From positions 1 through 64,000 of the forward strand of contig NZ_JACIJS010000010.1 in NCBI RefSeq assembly GCF_014199445.1: a stretch of 64,000 nucleotides of DNA, given 5' to 3'. This document shows, one piece after another, positions 36,844 through 45,670 of this stretch (its first letter is position 1; each line of letters starts with the position of its first letter). This DNA comes from Rubricella aquisinus (GTDB taxonomy: Bacteria > Pseudomonadota > Alphaproteobacteria > Rhodobacterales > Rhodobacteraceae). The position numbers and the translations under genes were made by a program. Under the pieces are notes generated by a model, which saw only the letters and a program-made list of their open reading frames with translations, was not told the origin of the DNA and searched no databases.

Positions 36844-37320
36844 ATGATGTTTGAATGGCTTGTAATGGCTGGATTTGGCGCGGCTGCGATGGCGGCGGCA
36901 TCGACCGGTGCGCTGTTTCAGCCCGGCGATTGGTATGAGGCGCTCGATAAGCCAAGCTGGACGCCCCCGAACTGGCTGTTCCCGGTGGCGTGGATGGTCC
37001 TCTATATCGCGATGGTGGTGGCGGCGTGGCGCATGGCCCTGTCCGGGCATCCTTTGGCCCCGCTTGGTGTGGCGCTGTGGGCGGCACAAATGACATTCAA
37101 CGCGCTCTGGTCGCCAGTGTTTTTCGGATTGCAGAGGCTCGGGGCTGCTTTTGGCGTTATCGTTGGGCTCTGGATCAGCGTTGCGCTCACCCTGCTGCTG
37201 GCAGTGATGATCGACAGCATCGCGGCATGGCTGCTTGCGCCATATCTTGTGTGGGTCAGCTATGCGGCTGCGCTCAATTTGCGTATCTGGCGCACGAATG
37301 AGCTTCGCCAGCCGTCCTAA
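36844..37320 (+). CDS. tspO: TspO/MBR family tryptophan-rich sensory protein
   Basis: A 158-residue protein with five membrane helices. Family marks are KPSWTPPNWLFPVAWMVLYI and AQMTFNALWSPVFFG, and the late segment YLVWVSYAAALNLRIWRTN. In Rhodobacter sphaeroides TspO sits in the outer membrane and lowers photosynthesis gene expression in oxygen, probably through tetrapyrrole export or turnover. Its place after crtIB matches that organism. A small ACCCCA/TGGGGT hairpin lies upstream. Confidence 0.95.
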   Translation: MMFEWLVMAGFGAAAMAAASTGALFQPGDWYEALDKPSWTPPNWLFPVAWMVLYIAMVVAAWRMALSGHPLAPLGVALWAAQMTFNALWSPVFFGLQRLGAAFGVIVGLWISVALTLLLAVMIDSIAAWLLAPYLVWVSYAAALNLRIWRTNELRQPS

Positions 37321-37398
37321 AACTGTTGCCAGCTTGGCCCACCTTGTGCAGTATTTCGCGGGATTACTGTGCACAATCAACCAAGAGGGGTGGAGCAG

Positions 37399-37710
37399 AT
37401 GGCAGGCGAGAACGACAAGTTTGAAGTCTATCAGGATAAAAAGGGCGAATGGCGCTGGCGGCGCAAGGCGTCCAATGGGCAGATCGTCGGTGCGGCGTCC
37501 GAAGGATACAAATCCAAATCCGATTGCGAGGCCAACATGAACCGTGGCCCGAAAGACAGCGACAAATGGGAATTCTACGAGGATAAGCGCGGCGAATACC
37601 GCTGGCGGCGGAAGGCCAGCAATGGCCAGATCGTCGGCGCATCCTCCGAAGGCTACAAGAAGAAATCCGACGCAGAGGCCAATGCCGCGCGTCAGGGATA
37701 TACGGGCTAA
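37399..37710 (+). CDS. DUF1508/YegP family protein, two repeats
   Basis: A 103-residue protein made of two near-identical DUF1508 repeats: FEVYQDKKGEWRWRRKASNG and FEFYEDKRGEYRWR-type, each followed by QIVGA(A/S)SEGYKSKSD. The fold is a small beta sheet with a helix; the function is unknown. GAGGGGTGGAG lies just before the ATG at 37399. A strong terminator follows. Confidence 0.92.
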   Translation: MAGENDKFEVYQDKKGEWRWRRKASNGQIVGAASEGYKSKSDCEANMNRGPKDSDKWEFYEDKRGEYRWRRKASNGQIVGASSEGYKKKSDAEANAARQGYTG

Positions 37711-37730
37711 TCAAGACCAAACGCAGAGAG

Positions 37731-37756
37731 ACGCCCGGCCTGCGCCGGGCGTTTTT
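37731..37756 (+). terminator. Rho-independent terminator after the DUF1508 gene
   Basis: A perfect 9-bp stem ACGCCCGGC/GCCGGGCGT with a CTGC loop is followed by TTTT. It abuts copy 4 of the dispersed repeat, between two convergent genes. Confidence 0.9.
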
Positions 37757-37791
37757 GCCTCCGGCGGGAGGTATTTAGGGAAAAAAGAAAC
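37755..37791 (-). repeat. Dispersed intergenic repeat, copy 4
   Basis: TGCCTCCGGCGGGAGGTATTT followed by an A/G-rich tail (AGGGAAAAAAGAAAC). It lies directly between the DUF1508 terminator and the end of purK. Confidence 0.8.
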
Positions 37792-37793
37792 GA

Positions 37794-38870
37794 TCAGGCG
37801 CGCGGGGTGATCCGGTTCACATGGCCCATTTTGCGGCCCGGTTTGGCGTCAGCCTTGCCATAGAGGTGGATCGCGGTGCCGGGTTCTTTCGCAAGGGCTT
37901 CCCAGGTATCCGCATCCGTGCCGATCAGGTTTTCCATCACCACATCCGAATGCCGCTGCCCATCCCCGAGCGGCCATCCGGCGACGGCGCGGATATGCTG
38001 CTCAAACTGATCGACGGGGCAGGCGTTCTGGGTCCAGTGGCCGGAATTGTGCACGCGCGGCGCGATCTCGTTCACGATCAGGCCCTGCGGTGTGACAAAT
38101 AATTCCACCCCCATCACGCCAACATAGTCGAGCGCGTTGAGGATCCGGCCCGCGAGCAGAACAGCATCCGTCTGGCGGCTACGCGGGATGCGGGCAGGGA
38201 TCGTGGTCGTGTGCAGGATGCCGTCCTTATGGACGTTCTCGCCCGGGTCGAAACAGGCGATCTGGCCATCGGGCCCACGCGCGGCGATCACGCTCACCTC
38301 ATGGGTGAAGGTCACGAAGCCCTCAAGCACGGCAGGCGCGCCCGCCATCGCGGCGAATGCCTCCTCCGCCTGTGCTGGATCAGTGATCCGGGCCTGTCCT
38401 TTGCCGTCATAGCCAAAGCGGCGGGTTTTGAGGATCGCGGGCGTGCCGATCTGTGCCAATGCCGCGGTAAGATCGTCGAGCGTGTCGATCTGTGCATAGG
38501 GCGCAGGGGTAAGGCCAAGGCCAGACAGGAAATCCTTTTCCGTCATCCGGTCCTGACTGATCCGCAACGCCTCTCGCCCCGGGCGGACGGGGCGGATCGC
38601 CTCAAGGATATCGAGCGCGTCGGTCGGGATATTCTCGAACTCATAGGTGATGACATCCACGCTCTGGGCAAACCGGCGGAGCGCGTCCGCGTCGTCATAA
38701 GCCGCTTGCAGGTGGAAATTCGCGACATGGGAGGCCGGGCAATCGCCGCCCGGCTCATACACGCAGGTCTTGAAGCCAAGGCGCGCGGCGGCGACAGACA
38801 GCATCCGGCCCAACTGCCCCCCGCCGAGAATGCCAATCGTGGCGCCGGGTTTAAGCATCGGACGGCTCAT
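37794..38870 (-). CDS. purK: PurK, 5-(carboxyamino)imidazole ribonucleotide synthase
   Basis: A 358-residue ATP-grasp enzyme. It starts with [14 protein letters not shown], and has [28 protein letters not shown] and [15 protein letters not shown] blocks. It carboxylates AIR with bicarbonate and ATP, giving N5-CAIR for PurE. The start at 38870 overlaps purE by 20 bases; an ATG at 38858 is an alternative. Confidence 0.97.
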   Translation of the reverse strand: MSRPMLKPGATIGILGGGQLGRMLSVAAARLGFKTCVYEPGGDCPASHVANFHLQAAYDDADALRRFAQSVDVITYEFENIPTDALDILEAIRPVRPGREALRISQDRMTEKDFLSGLGLTPAPYAQIDTLDDLTAALAQIGTPAILKTRRFGYDGKGQARITDPAQAEEAFAAMAGAPAVLEGFVTFTHEVSVIAARGPDGQIACFDPGENVHKDGILHTTTIPARIPRSRQTDAVLLAGRILNALDYVGVMGVELFVTPQGLIVNEIAPRVHNSGHWTQNACPVDQFEQHIRAVAGWPLGDGQRHSDVVMENLIGTDADTWEALAKEPGTAIHLYGKADAKPGRKMGHVNRITPRA

Positions 38871-39339
38871 CAGGGATCGACACGGACAGGGCCGCGCGCC
38901 ATGCGTCCAGCCGGGCGGCTAGGGCTGCGTCCTCATTGGCGAGGATCGCGACGGCCATCAGGCCCGCATTCGCCGCCCCCGCCGCCCCGATGGCCATGGT
39001 CGCCACAGGGAAGCCTTTGGGCATCTGCACGATGGAATAGAGGCTATCAACACCAGAGAGCGCCTTTGTCTGCACCGGCACGCCGATCACCGGCACGCGA
39101 GTTTTCGAGGCCATCATGCCGGGCAGATGTGCCGCCCCGCCCGCGCCCGCGATGATCGCTTTCAGGCCCCGCCCGGCAGCAGCGCGGCCATATTCCCAGA
39201 GCCGATCCGGCGTGCGATGCGCCGATACGATCTTGGCCTCATGGGGCACGCCCAATTCGTCAAGGATCGCTGCGGCCTCTTTCATCGTGGGCCAATCAGA
39301 CTGGCTGCCCATGATGATACCGACGAGAGGAGATGTCAT
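38851..39339 (-). CDS. purE: PurE, N5-CAIR mutase
   Basis: A 162-residue class I PurE. Family marks are [13 protein letters not shown], the catalytic His in SAHRTPDRL, and [12 protein letters not shown]. It converts N5-CAIR to CAIR. GAGAGGAG lies before the ATG at 39339. It is coupled to purK. Confidence 0.97.
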   Translation of the reverse strand: MTSPLVGIIMGSQSDWPTMKEAAAILDELGVPHEAKIVSAHRTPDRLWEYGRAAAGRGLKAIIAGAGGAAHLPGMMASKTRVPVIGVPVQTKALSGVDSLYSIVQMPKGFPVATMAIGAAGAANAGLMAVAILANEDAALAARLDAWRAALSVSIPDEPSDA

Positions 39340-39405
39340 GCGCGGCCCTCCGAGCGCTGGGGTCATTTGGCGCGCACTATAGCCACGCGCGCCCCTCAGG
39401 CAAGG

Positions 39406-39624
39406 TCAGGCGATGATGTCCGGGGTCATCTGATCCTCAAGCGCTGAAATCCGGTCCTTCAGCGCGAGTTTCTGCTTTTTCAGGCGGCGGATGGTGAAGG
39501 GATCGGCGGTGCCTTTTTCCTCAAGGGCGGCAATCGCTTCGTCCAGATCGCGGTGATCTTGCATGAGCGCATCCCGTTTCACGCGCAGGATTTCCCGACG
39601 TTCCATCCGGCTCATATCGTTCAT
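39406..39624 (-). CDS. YdcH family (DUF465) small protein
   Basis: A 72-residue, highly charged helical protein. Two predicted helices (HRDLDEAIAALEEKG and IRRLKKQKLALKDRISALE) form the antiparallel coiled hairpin of the DUF465/YdcH family. The function is unknown. GAGAGGA precedes the ATG at 39624. Confidence 0.88.
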   Translation of the reverse strand: MNDMSRMERREILRVKRDALMQDHRDLDEAIAALEEKGTADPFTIRRLKKQKLALKDRISALEDQMTPDIIA

Positions 39625-39727
39625 GGGGTGTCCTCTCCGCCTGTGACGGGGGGATGCTAGCAAATCCGTTGGGCCAGCGGAAGCCGCGTGCTTGTTCTAT
39701 GGTATGTGAAACCCTACCTGTGCAGGC

Positions 39728-40540
39728 ATGAAACAGTTTCCGATACCTGCCCGCCTGCGCCATGTGCGCAAACCCGTTGTTCCCGTGATCCGACTGCAAG
39801 GCGCGATCGGTGCCATGGGGCGTGCGGGGCTGAGTGATGCGCGATTGGCCCCCGTGATCGAGCGGGCCTTTCGCAAGGGAAAACCTGCCGCAGTGGCGCT
39901 CAACATCAACTCGCCCGGCGGCTCCCCGGTGCAAAGCGCGCTGATCGCAGCGCGTATTCGCAGGCTGGCTGATGAGCTGGACATGCCGGTCCATGCCTTT
40001 TGCGAAGATATTGCGGCCTCGGGCGGGTATTGGCTCGCCTGTGCGGGGGATGACATTCATGTGGACCCAAGCACGATGATCGGCTCCATCGGGGTGATCT
40101 CCTCCGGCTTTGGGTTTCAGGAATTGATCGCGCAATACGGGATCGAACGGCGGGTGCACACATCGGGCAAGCAAAAGAACAAGCTGGACCCGTTCCTGCC
40201 TGAACAGGCGGAGGATGTGGACTGGCTCCTTGGTATGCAGTCCACCATCCATGAGAATTTCAAGGCCCATGTTCGCGCCCGGCGGGGTGATCGGCTCAAG
40301 GGCGATGAGGAGGATCTGTTCAACGCGCAGGTCTGGATCGGACAGGCGGCGGTGGATAATGGCATCGCGGATGGTATCGGCCATCTCGTTCCCGTGCTAA
40401 AAGACCGCTATGGCGACAAGGTGCGCATCATCACGTCGGCCCCAAAGAAAGGGTTGTTCCAGAAACTCGGATTGCCGGGGGCGGATGCGGTGGTGAGCGC
40501 GGTGGAAGAGCGCGCCCTTTGGCAACGATACGGACTGTAA
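39728..40540 (+). CDS. S49 family peptidase (SppA/SohB-like)
   Basis: A 270-residue short S49 protease. The nucleophile Ser is in EDIAASGGYWLACAG, preceded by LNINSPGGSPVQSA; the general-base Lys is in the SGKQKNKLDPF segment. It lacks an obvious N-terminal membrane anchor, unlike many SppA proteins, so it may be cytoplasmic or loosely membrane-associated. The small gene 40541-40729 starts on the base after its stop. Confidence 0.92.
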   Translation: MKQFPIPARLRHVRKPVVPVIRLQGAIGAMGRAGLSDARLAPVIERAFRKGKPAAVALNINSPGGSPVQSALIAARIRRLADELDMPVHAFCEDIAASGGYWLACAGDDIHVDPSTMIGSIGVISSGFGFQELIAQYGIERRVHTSGKQKNKLDPFLPEQAEDVDWLLGMQSTIHENFKAHVRARRGDRLKGDEEDLFNAQVWIGQAAVDNGIADGIGHLVPVLKDRYGDKVRIITSAPKKGLFQKLGLPGADAVVSAVEERALWQRYGL

Positions 40541-40729
40541 ATGATCCTCAAGATTATCAGCCTTTTCCTGATCGGAATGCTCGTGCTGGGCATGTTTGGC
40601 AAATTGCGCGTGGGTGGCTTTGGCAAGCTGCCGCGCTGGAAGCGCACCCGCGTTGCCGAGGCGCGCAAATGCCCCCACTGCCAAGCCTATCTGATTGGCG
40701 ATACGCCCTGCGCGTGTTCCGACAGGTGA
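40541..40729 (+). CDS. Small membrane-anchored zinc-ribbon-like protein
   Basis: A 62-residue protein with one hydrophobic helix (about residues 2-20) and a short C-terminal cysteine motif, CPHC then CAC, which could bind a metal. The ATG follows the S49 peptidase stop with no gap, implying coupled expression. The family is conserved among related bacteria as far as I can tell, but no function is known. Confidence 0.75.
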   Translation: MILKIISLFLIGMLVLGMFGKLRVGGFGKLPRWKRTRVAEARKCPHCQAYLIGDTPCACSDR

Positions 40730-40804
40730 AAACGTATCCCCTTTTGAAATCGCGGGCGCATCCCTATATGGCGAAGCTGTGACAGGGCAGGAAAAGGCAG
40801 GTCC

Positions 40805-41737
40805 ATGGATTTGATATTGGCTGGCGCGGGCCTTTTGCTGCTTGTCTTTGCGGGTGACGTGCTGGTGCGCGGCGCTGTGGCACTTGCGCTGAAGCTCGGG
40901 ATTTCCGCGCTTGTCGTCAGCCTGACGGTCGTGGCCTTTGGAACCTCCGCCCCTGAGCTTTTGATCGCGATTGAGGCGGCCCTTGCCGATGCCGATGGCA
41001 TTGCGTTCGGGAATGTTGTTGGGTCCAACATCGCCAATGTGCTTTTGGTGATCGGGTTGCCCGCGCTGATTGCCACGATCCGCACCAAGGAGTGTCACAT
41101 CGGGCGCAATTATGCGCTGATGATTGGCGCCTCCGTCCTGTTTATCGCGCTTTGTTTCCTTGGCCCGCTCACCTATTGGCATGGCGTGCTGATGCTCGTC
41201 GTGCTGTGCCTGATCCTGTTTGACGCGTATCGCAAGGCGCGCCTGAGTGGGGAGGGGGACAGCATCGACGAGTTGGACGATGCCGATCCCGACATGCCGG
41301 TTTGGAAGATCGCGCTGTTCCTTGTGCTGGGCCTCATTGGTCTGCCGCTGGGTGCGAACCTGCTTATTGATGGCGCGCGGGGTGTGGCGGTGGCCTTTGG
41401 CGTGTCGGATGCGGTGATCGGGCTGACGCTGGTGGCGATTGGCACGTCCTTGCCGGAGCTTGCAACGACCGTGATGGCCACGATCCGGGGCAAGGCGGAT
41501 GTGGTGTTGGGCAATGTCGTCGGCTCCAACCTCTTTAACCTGTTGGCAATCATGGGCGTGGCCTCCTTTTTCGGCCCGCTGGATGTGCCGCTCGAATTCC
41601 TCACTTTCGATCTGTGGGTGATGTTGGCGGCCTCGTTGATCCTGATCCCATTTGTGTTGCACTGGACGAATGTGACCCGGCTGTGGGGAATTGGATTTGT
41701 CGCGCTATATGCCGGGTATGTCTGGTTGCTGGTCTGA
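40805..41737 (+). CDS. Calcium/sodium antiporter (CaCA family, YrbG-like)
   Basis: A 310-residue exchanger with ten membrane helices in two inverted halves. The alpha repeats that bind the ions are VVAFGTSAPELLIAI with GNVVGSNIANVLLVIG, and LVAIGTSLPELATTV with GNVVGSNLFNLLAIMG. An acidic loop (EGDSIDELDDADPD) joins the halves. It probably exports Ca2+. Confidence 0.94.
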   Translation: MDLILAGAGLLLLVFAGDVLVRGAVALALKLGISALVVSLTVVAFGTSAPELLIAIEAALADADGIAFGNVVGSNIANVLLVIGLPALIATIRTKECHIGRNYALMIGASVLFIALCFLGPLTYWHGVLMLVVLCLILFDAYRKARLSGEGDSIDELDDADPDMPVWKIALFLVLGLIGLPLGANLLIDGARGVAVAFGVSDAVIGLTLVAIGTSLPELATTVMATIRGKADVVLGNVVGSNLFNLLAIMGVASFFGPLDVPLEFLTFDLWVMLAASLILIPFVLHWTNVTRLWGIGFVALYAGYVWLLV

Positions 41738-41752
41738 TCAAAGGAATATCGT

Positions 41753-42535
41753 ATGACACCGGGAAACGCGCTGATCACCGGGGCAGGGCGGCGGGTTGGC
41801 CGCGCCATGGCGCTCGACCTTGCGGCTCAGGGGTGGAACGTCGCGATCCACTACAACTCCAGTGAGGATGAGGCGCAGGCCGTCGCGGCAGAGGCCCGCA
41901 CCCATGGCGTGCAGGCGATTGCGGTCGGGGCCAATCTGCTCGACTGGGCAGAGACGGAGGCGCTGATCCCAAAGGTGACGGCCTCCCTCGGCCCGCTGAC
42001 ACTGCTGATCAACAACGCCTCCATTTTCGAATATGACCGGATCGACACCGCGACACAGGAAAGCTGGGATCGGCATATCGGCTCCAACCTGCGCGCGCCG
42101 CTGCAATTGACCCAAGCCTTCGCCGCGCAGGCACCGCAGGCGCGGATCGACGACGCGGGAGAGCCGGTGGCGCAAGCCGCAATCGTCAATCTGATCGACA
42201 TGCGTGTCAAAAAGCCAACGCCGGAATTCCTGACCTATTCTGTGGCGAAACGCGGACTTTGGGCCCTGACAGAGATGACGGCGCAGGGTCTCGCGCCCCA
42301 TATCCGCGTGAATGCCATTGGCCCCGGCCCGACGATGCAAGGTGAACGCCAGACCGCTGAACACTTCAAAAAGCAACGTGCCGCGACCATTTTGGAGCGT
42401 GGATCCGACCCGTCTGAGATCTGCGCGGCGCTGCGATTTATCCTGTCTGTTGATGGTTTTACAGGGCAACTCTTATGTATGGATGGAGGCCAGCATCTGG
42501 GCTGGGAAACCCCTGATGTGTTGGGCGTTGAGTAA
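41753..42535 (+). CDS. SDR with pteridine reductase (PTR1/FolM) features
   Basis: A 260-residue SDR. The cofactor motif TGAGRRVG has the TGxxxRxG form of pteridine reductases that bind NADPH. The catalytic set is Asp149, Tyr162 and Lys166 (NLIDM and YSVAK), where Asp replaces the usual Ser, as in PTR1 and FolM. It may reduce dihydro- or biopterin substrates and back up folate reduction. It lies 15 bases after the antiporter gene. Confidence 0.88.
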   Translation: MTPGNALITGAGRRVGRAMALDLAAQGWNVAIHYNSSEDEAQAVAAEARTHGVQAIAVGANLLDWAETEALIPKVTASLGPLTLLINNASIFEYDRIDTATQESWDRHIGSNLRAPLQLTQAFAAQAPQARIDDAGEPVAQAAIVNLIDMRVKKPTPEFLTYSVAKRGLWALTEMTAQGLAPHIRVNAIGPGPTMQGERQTAEHFKKQRAATILERGSDPSEICAALRFILSVDGFTGQLLCMDGGQHLGWETPDVLGVE

Positions 42536-42592
42536 GAAAATTACGAGTCCAACCAACACTTTTCCACTTGACACTTTTCCTTCACATTCCTG

Positions 42593-42607
42593 TTAAGATT
42601 CTCTTAA
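42593..42607. promoter_or_regulatory. CtrA-type binding site with embedded CcrM site
   Basis: TTAAGATTCTCTTAA is a complete TTAA-N7-TTAA palindrome; the spacer contains GATTC, a CcrM methylation site. Only the match to the consensus is seen; binding is inferred. Confidence 0.7.
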
Positions 42608-42748
42608 GGATTCCAATCGCCTAGCCCCGGAAAACTTTTTTATCCAATAAAATCAATGCCCTGCTAGTGCTGTTCAAAAAATAGGCAATCCGTATGAACC
42701 CTTTGTCGATAAGGCTTTTTTCCAAGGGGCGCGGTTTTCCTCACAGAG

Positions 42749-42757
42749 TTATCCACA
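42749..42757 (+). promoter_or_regulatory. DnaA box
   Basis: TTATCCACA is an exact match to the DnaA consensus, with a GATTC site beginning one base after it. Confidence 0.65.
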
Positions 42758-42834
42758 GATTCCGTGGATGCCTTTTTCCTTGAACACCACAGCACACCGT
42801 TGCAGCCAAGACAGAGAATCACGAGACTGTCACA

Positions 42835-44745
42835 ATGACCGAAACGCCATCACCACCGACCTATGATGAAGAGGGCAAAAGTGCCGCCACAGCGCAGGCC
42901 GTCCCGACAGGCGTGGAGGTGATCCGTAGCTATCTGAAATCTTTGGATGATCGGCCCGGCGTCTACCGGATGCTCAATGAGAAGTCGGAGGTGCTCTATG
43001 TCGGGAAGGCGCGGTCGCTGCGCAAACGGGTGGCGAATTACGCGAAGCTGACCGGGCATTCGGGCCGGATCGCCCGGATGATCGACGCAACCGCCTCGAT
43101 GATGTTCCTGACAACGGAGACGGAGACAGAGGCGCTTCTGCTAGAGCAGAACCTCATCAAACAGCTCAAGCCGAAATACAACGTGCTGCTGAGGGACGAC
43201 AAAAGTTTCCCCGACATCATGGTCACGACCGCGCATGGCTTCCCCCAGATCAAGAAACATCGCGGGGCGCGCAAGGATAAGGCGCTCTATTTCGGCCCCT
43301 TCGCGAGTGCCGGGGCGGTGAACCGCACGCTCAATCAGTTGCAAAAGGCGTTTTTGCTGCGCAACTGCTCTGACGCGATGTTTGACAGCCGGACGCGCCC
43401 CTGCCTGTTGCACCAGATCAAACGGTGCAGCGCGCCCTGTGTCGGCAAGATCAGCGAGGAGGAGTATGGCGCGCTGGTCAAGGACGCGACGCGCTTTCTG
43501 ACCGGCAAATCCACCAAGGTGCAGGAGCAGTTACAGCAGCAGATGGCCGAGGCATCCGCCGCGATGGAGTTTGAACGCGCCGCCGCCCTGCGCGACCGCA
43601 TCCGCGCCATGGCCCATGTGCAGGGCACGCAGAACATCAACCCGCGCACGGTGACGGAGGCGGACGTGATCGCGCTCCACCAGCAGGACGGGCAGGCCTG
43701 CGTCGAGGTGTTCTTCATTCGCGCGAACCAGAACTGGGGCAACCGCGCCTATTTCCCGCGCACCGGCGGGGCGGAGGATCCGGCGGAGGTGCTGGAGGCA
43801 TTCATGGGCCAGTTTTACGGCACGAAGGAGCCTGCGCGCCTGATCCTGATGTCTCATCCCTTGGAAACGCCAGAGCTGATGGCCGAGGCTTTGACGGAAA
43901 AGCTGGGCCGCAAGGTCGATATCGCCGTTCCCTTGCGCGGGGAGCGGCATTTTCTGGTCGAGCAGGCGGCCCGCAACGCGCGGGAGGCGCTGGCGCGGCG
44001 GATGTCGGAAAGTGCGACACAGGCCAAGCTGTTGCAGGGGCTGGCCGATGCGTTCGACCTTGATGGTCCGCCACAGCGGATCGAGGTCTATGACAACTCG
44101 CATATTCAGGGCACCGATGCGGTGGGCGGCATGATCGTGGCGGGGCCGGACGGGTTTCTGAAATCGAGCTATCGCAAGTTCAACATCAAGGGTGACAGCA
44201 TCACGCCCGGCGATGATTTCGGGATGATGAAAGAAGTGCTGGATCGCCGCTTTTCCCGGCTGATGAAGGAAGACCCGGATCGCAAGACCGACCAATGGCC
44301 CGACGTGATCCTGATCGACGGTGGTGCGGGGCAGGTGTCTGCGACCGTCGCAGCACTTGGTGAATTGGGCGTCGAGGATGTGGAGATCATCGGCGTCGCG
44401 AAAGGGGAACAGCGGGACGCGGGCAAGGAAATTTTCCACCGCCCCGGTATGCCGCCAAAGGCGCTGCCGTTCCGCGATCCGGTGCTCTATTTCCTGCAAC
44501 GCCTGCGGGACGAGGCGCACCGATTTGCCATTGGCACCCACCGTGCGAAACGCGCGAAGGCCACGACGCGCACGCCGCTTGACGAGATACCGGGCGTGGG
44601 GGCAGGGCGCAAACGCGCGCTGCTGGCGCATTTCGGCTCGGCCAAGGCGGTGAGCCGCGCGGGGCTCGCCGACCTGAAGGCCGTGCCGGGCATATCGCAG
44701 GCGCTCGCGGAAACGATCTACGCCTTCTTCCATGGGGAGCGGTGA
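42835..44745 (+). CDS. uvrC: UvrC, excinuclease ABC subunit C
   Basis: A 636-residue nucleotide-excision repair nuclease. In order: GIY-YIG domain ([20 protein letters not shown], around residue 45), Cys-rich [16 protein letters not shown] helix, the RNase H-like second nuclease ([21 protein letters not shown]) and a C-terminal helix-hairpin-helix pair ([21 protein letters not shown]). It makes both incisions around DNA lesions. The first ~30 residues are a low-complexity extension. Leads uvrC-pgsA-moaD-moaE. Confidence 0.98.
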   Translation: MTETPSPPTYDEEGKSAATAQAVPTGVEVIRSYLKSLDDRPGVYRMLNEKSEVLYVGKARSLRKRVANYAKLTGHSGRIARMIDATASMMFLTTETETEALLLEQNLIKQLKPKYNVLLRDDKSFPDIMVTTAHGFPQIKKHRGARKDKALYFGPFASAGAVNRTLNQLQKAFLLRNCSDAMFDSRTRPCLLHQIKRCSAPCVGKISEEEYGALVKDATRFLTGKSTKVQEQLQQQMAEASAAMEFERAAALRDRIRAMAHVQGTQNINPRTVTEADVIALHQQDGQACVEVFFIRANQNWGNRAYFPRTGGAEDPAEVLEAFMGQFYGTKEPARLILMSHPLETPELMAEALTEKLGRKVDIAVPLRGERHFLVEQAARNAREALARRMSESATQAKLLQGLADAFDLDGPPQRIEVYDNSHIQGTDAVGGMIVAGPDGFLKSSYRKFNIKGDSITPGDDFGMMKEVLDRRFSRLMKEDPDRKTDQWPDVILIDGGAGQVSATVAALGELGVEDVEIIGVAKGEQRDAGKEIFHRPGMPPKALPFRDPVLYFLQRLRDEAHRFAIGTHRAKRAKATTRTPLDEIPGVGAGRKRALLAHFGSAKAVSRAGLADLKAVPGISQALAETIYAFFHGER

Positions 44746-44758
44746 CAGTGTAGGAGGA

Positions 44759-44823
44759 AGCGTCGGATCGGGCCCCCGCTAATGCGGGAGCACCTCACCC
44801 GACGCTGTTGGGCGCAGCCCAAC
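44759..44823 (+). other. Structured leader between uvrC and pgsA
   Basis: Three stems follow one another: AGCGTCGG/CCGACGCT (44759-44766 with 44799-44806), an inner CCCGC/GCGGG hairpin (44775-44788), and GTTGGGC/GCCCAAC with a GCA loop (44807-44823). No U-tract follows, so it is not a standard terminator; the pgsA start is 18 bases on. It may be an mRNA processing or translation-control element. Confidence 0.6.
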
Positions 44824-44841
44824 GTGAGAGCGGAGAAGCTG

Positions 44842-45420
44842 ATGCGCTGGACCATCCCGAATATCCTGACCATCGCGCGAGTGATCGCGGCCCCGATGAT
44901 CGGGCTGATCTATGTGCTGTTCGACCGCCCTGCTGCGGACTGGATTGCGCTGGCGCTGTTCATCGGGGCATCGCTGACGGACTTCGTGGATGGCTATATC
45001 GCGCGCCGGTTCAATCAGGGATCGGCTTTTGGCAAGATGCTCGACCCGATTGCGGATAAGGCGATGGTGATCATCACCTGCGCTGTGGTGCTCGGCCTGT
45101 TTGGCCTGACGGTCTGGATCGTGCTGCCGCTGATGATCATCCTCCTGCGCGAAGTACTGGTGAGCGGGTTGCGTGAATTTCTGGGTGAGGTGAAACTCGA
45201 CGTCACACAATTGGCCAAGTGGAAAACCACCGCGCAGATGGTGGCGCTGTCGGTGCTGCTTGGCGCATCGGCGCTTGATGCCGGGGGATCTGATCTGGCG
45301 GGGATGGTCATGGGCGGCGGTCTGGCGCTTTTGTGGCTCGCCGCTGTGCTGACGGCAGTGACCGGCTGGGACTATTTCGCCAAGGCGCTGCCGGTGCTGA
45401 CCGAGCGTGACAAGGGGTAA
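44842..45420 (+). CDS. pgsA: PgsA, CDP-diacylglycerol-glycerol-3-phosphate phosphatidyltransferase
   Basis: A 192-residue membrane enzyme. The CDP-alcohol phosphotransferase motif D-G-x2-A-R-x8-G-x3-D-x3-D is complete in DGYIARRFNQGSAFGKMLDP. It makes phosphatidylglycerol phosphate, the precursor of PG and cardiolipin. The start MRWTIPNILTIAR at 44842 has CGGAGAA upstream. Confidence 0.96.
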   Translation: MRWTIPNILTIARVIAAPMIGLIYVLFDRPAADWIALALFIGASLTDFVDGYIARRFNQGSAFGKMLDPIADKAMVIITCAVVLGLFGLTVWIVLPLMIILLREVLVSGLREFLGEVKLDVTQLAKWKTTAQMVALSVLLGASALDAGGSDLAGMVMGGGLALLWLAAVLTAVTGWDYFAKALPVLTERDKG

Positions 45421-45424
45421 GGCG

Positions 45425-45670
45425 ATGCAAGTGCTCTATTTCGCATGGGTGCGGGAGCGGATCGGGATACCGCGCGAGGAGGTCGAAACCTCCGCCAAAA
45501 CGGTGATGGACCTGATCGAGGAATTGCGCGCGCGCGAGGAACGCTACGCCGCGGCCTTTGCCGATCTGCGCGCGCTGAAAGTGGCGGTAGATCAGGATGT
45601 CACGGATTTCGACGCCGATATCACCGGCGCGCGCGAAATCGCGTTTTTCCCGCCGATGACAGGGGGCTGA
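45425..45670 (+). CDS. moaD: MoaD, molybdopterin synthase small subunit
   Basis: An 81-residue ubiquitin-fold sulfur carrier. It begins MQVLYFAWVRERIG and ends in the required Gly-Gly (MTGG), which is thiocarboxylated to supply sulfur to precursor Z. It starts four bases after pgsA and abuts moaE. Confidence 0.95.
   Translation: MQVLYFAWVRERIGIPREEVETSAKTVMDLIEELRAREERYAAAFADLRALKVAVDQDVTDFDADITGAREIAFFPPMTGG

Larger units (their letters stand above)
42536..42834. promoter_or_regulatory. AT-rich regulatory region upstream of uvrC with CtrA, CcrM and DnaA sites
   Basis: This 299-base gap is markedly AT-rich. It holds a perfect CtrA-type box TTAA-N7-TTAA at 42593-42607, five GANTC sites (42545, 42597, 42609, 42758, 42816), a consensus DnaA box TTATCCACA at 42749-42757 and near-matches at 42640 and, reversed, at 42704-42712. 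CTTTTTT and AATAAAAT tracts lie between. No LexA-type GTTC-N7-GTTC box was found. It is either a cell-cycle-regulated promoter or a replication origin. Confidence 0.7.

Noticed and set aside
42536-42834. SOS (LexA) control of uvrC
   Set aside because: No GTTC-N7-GTTC or related alphaproteobacterial LexA box was found in the gap.
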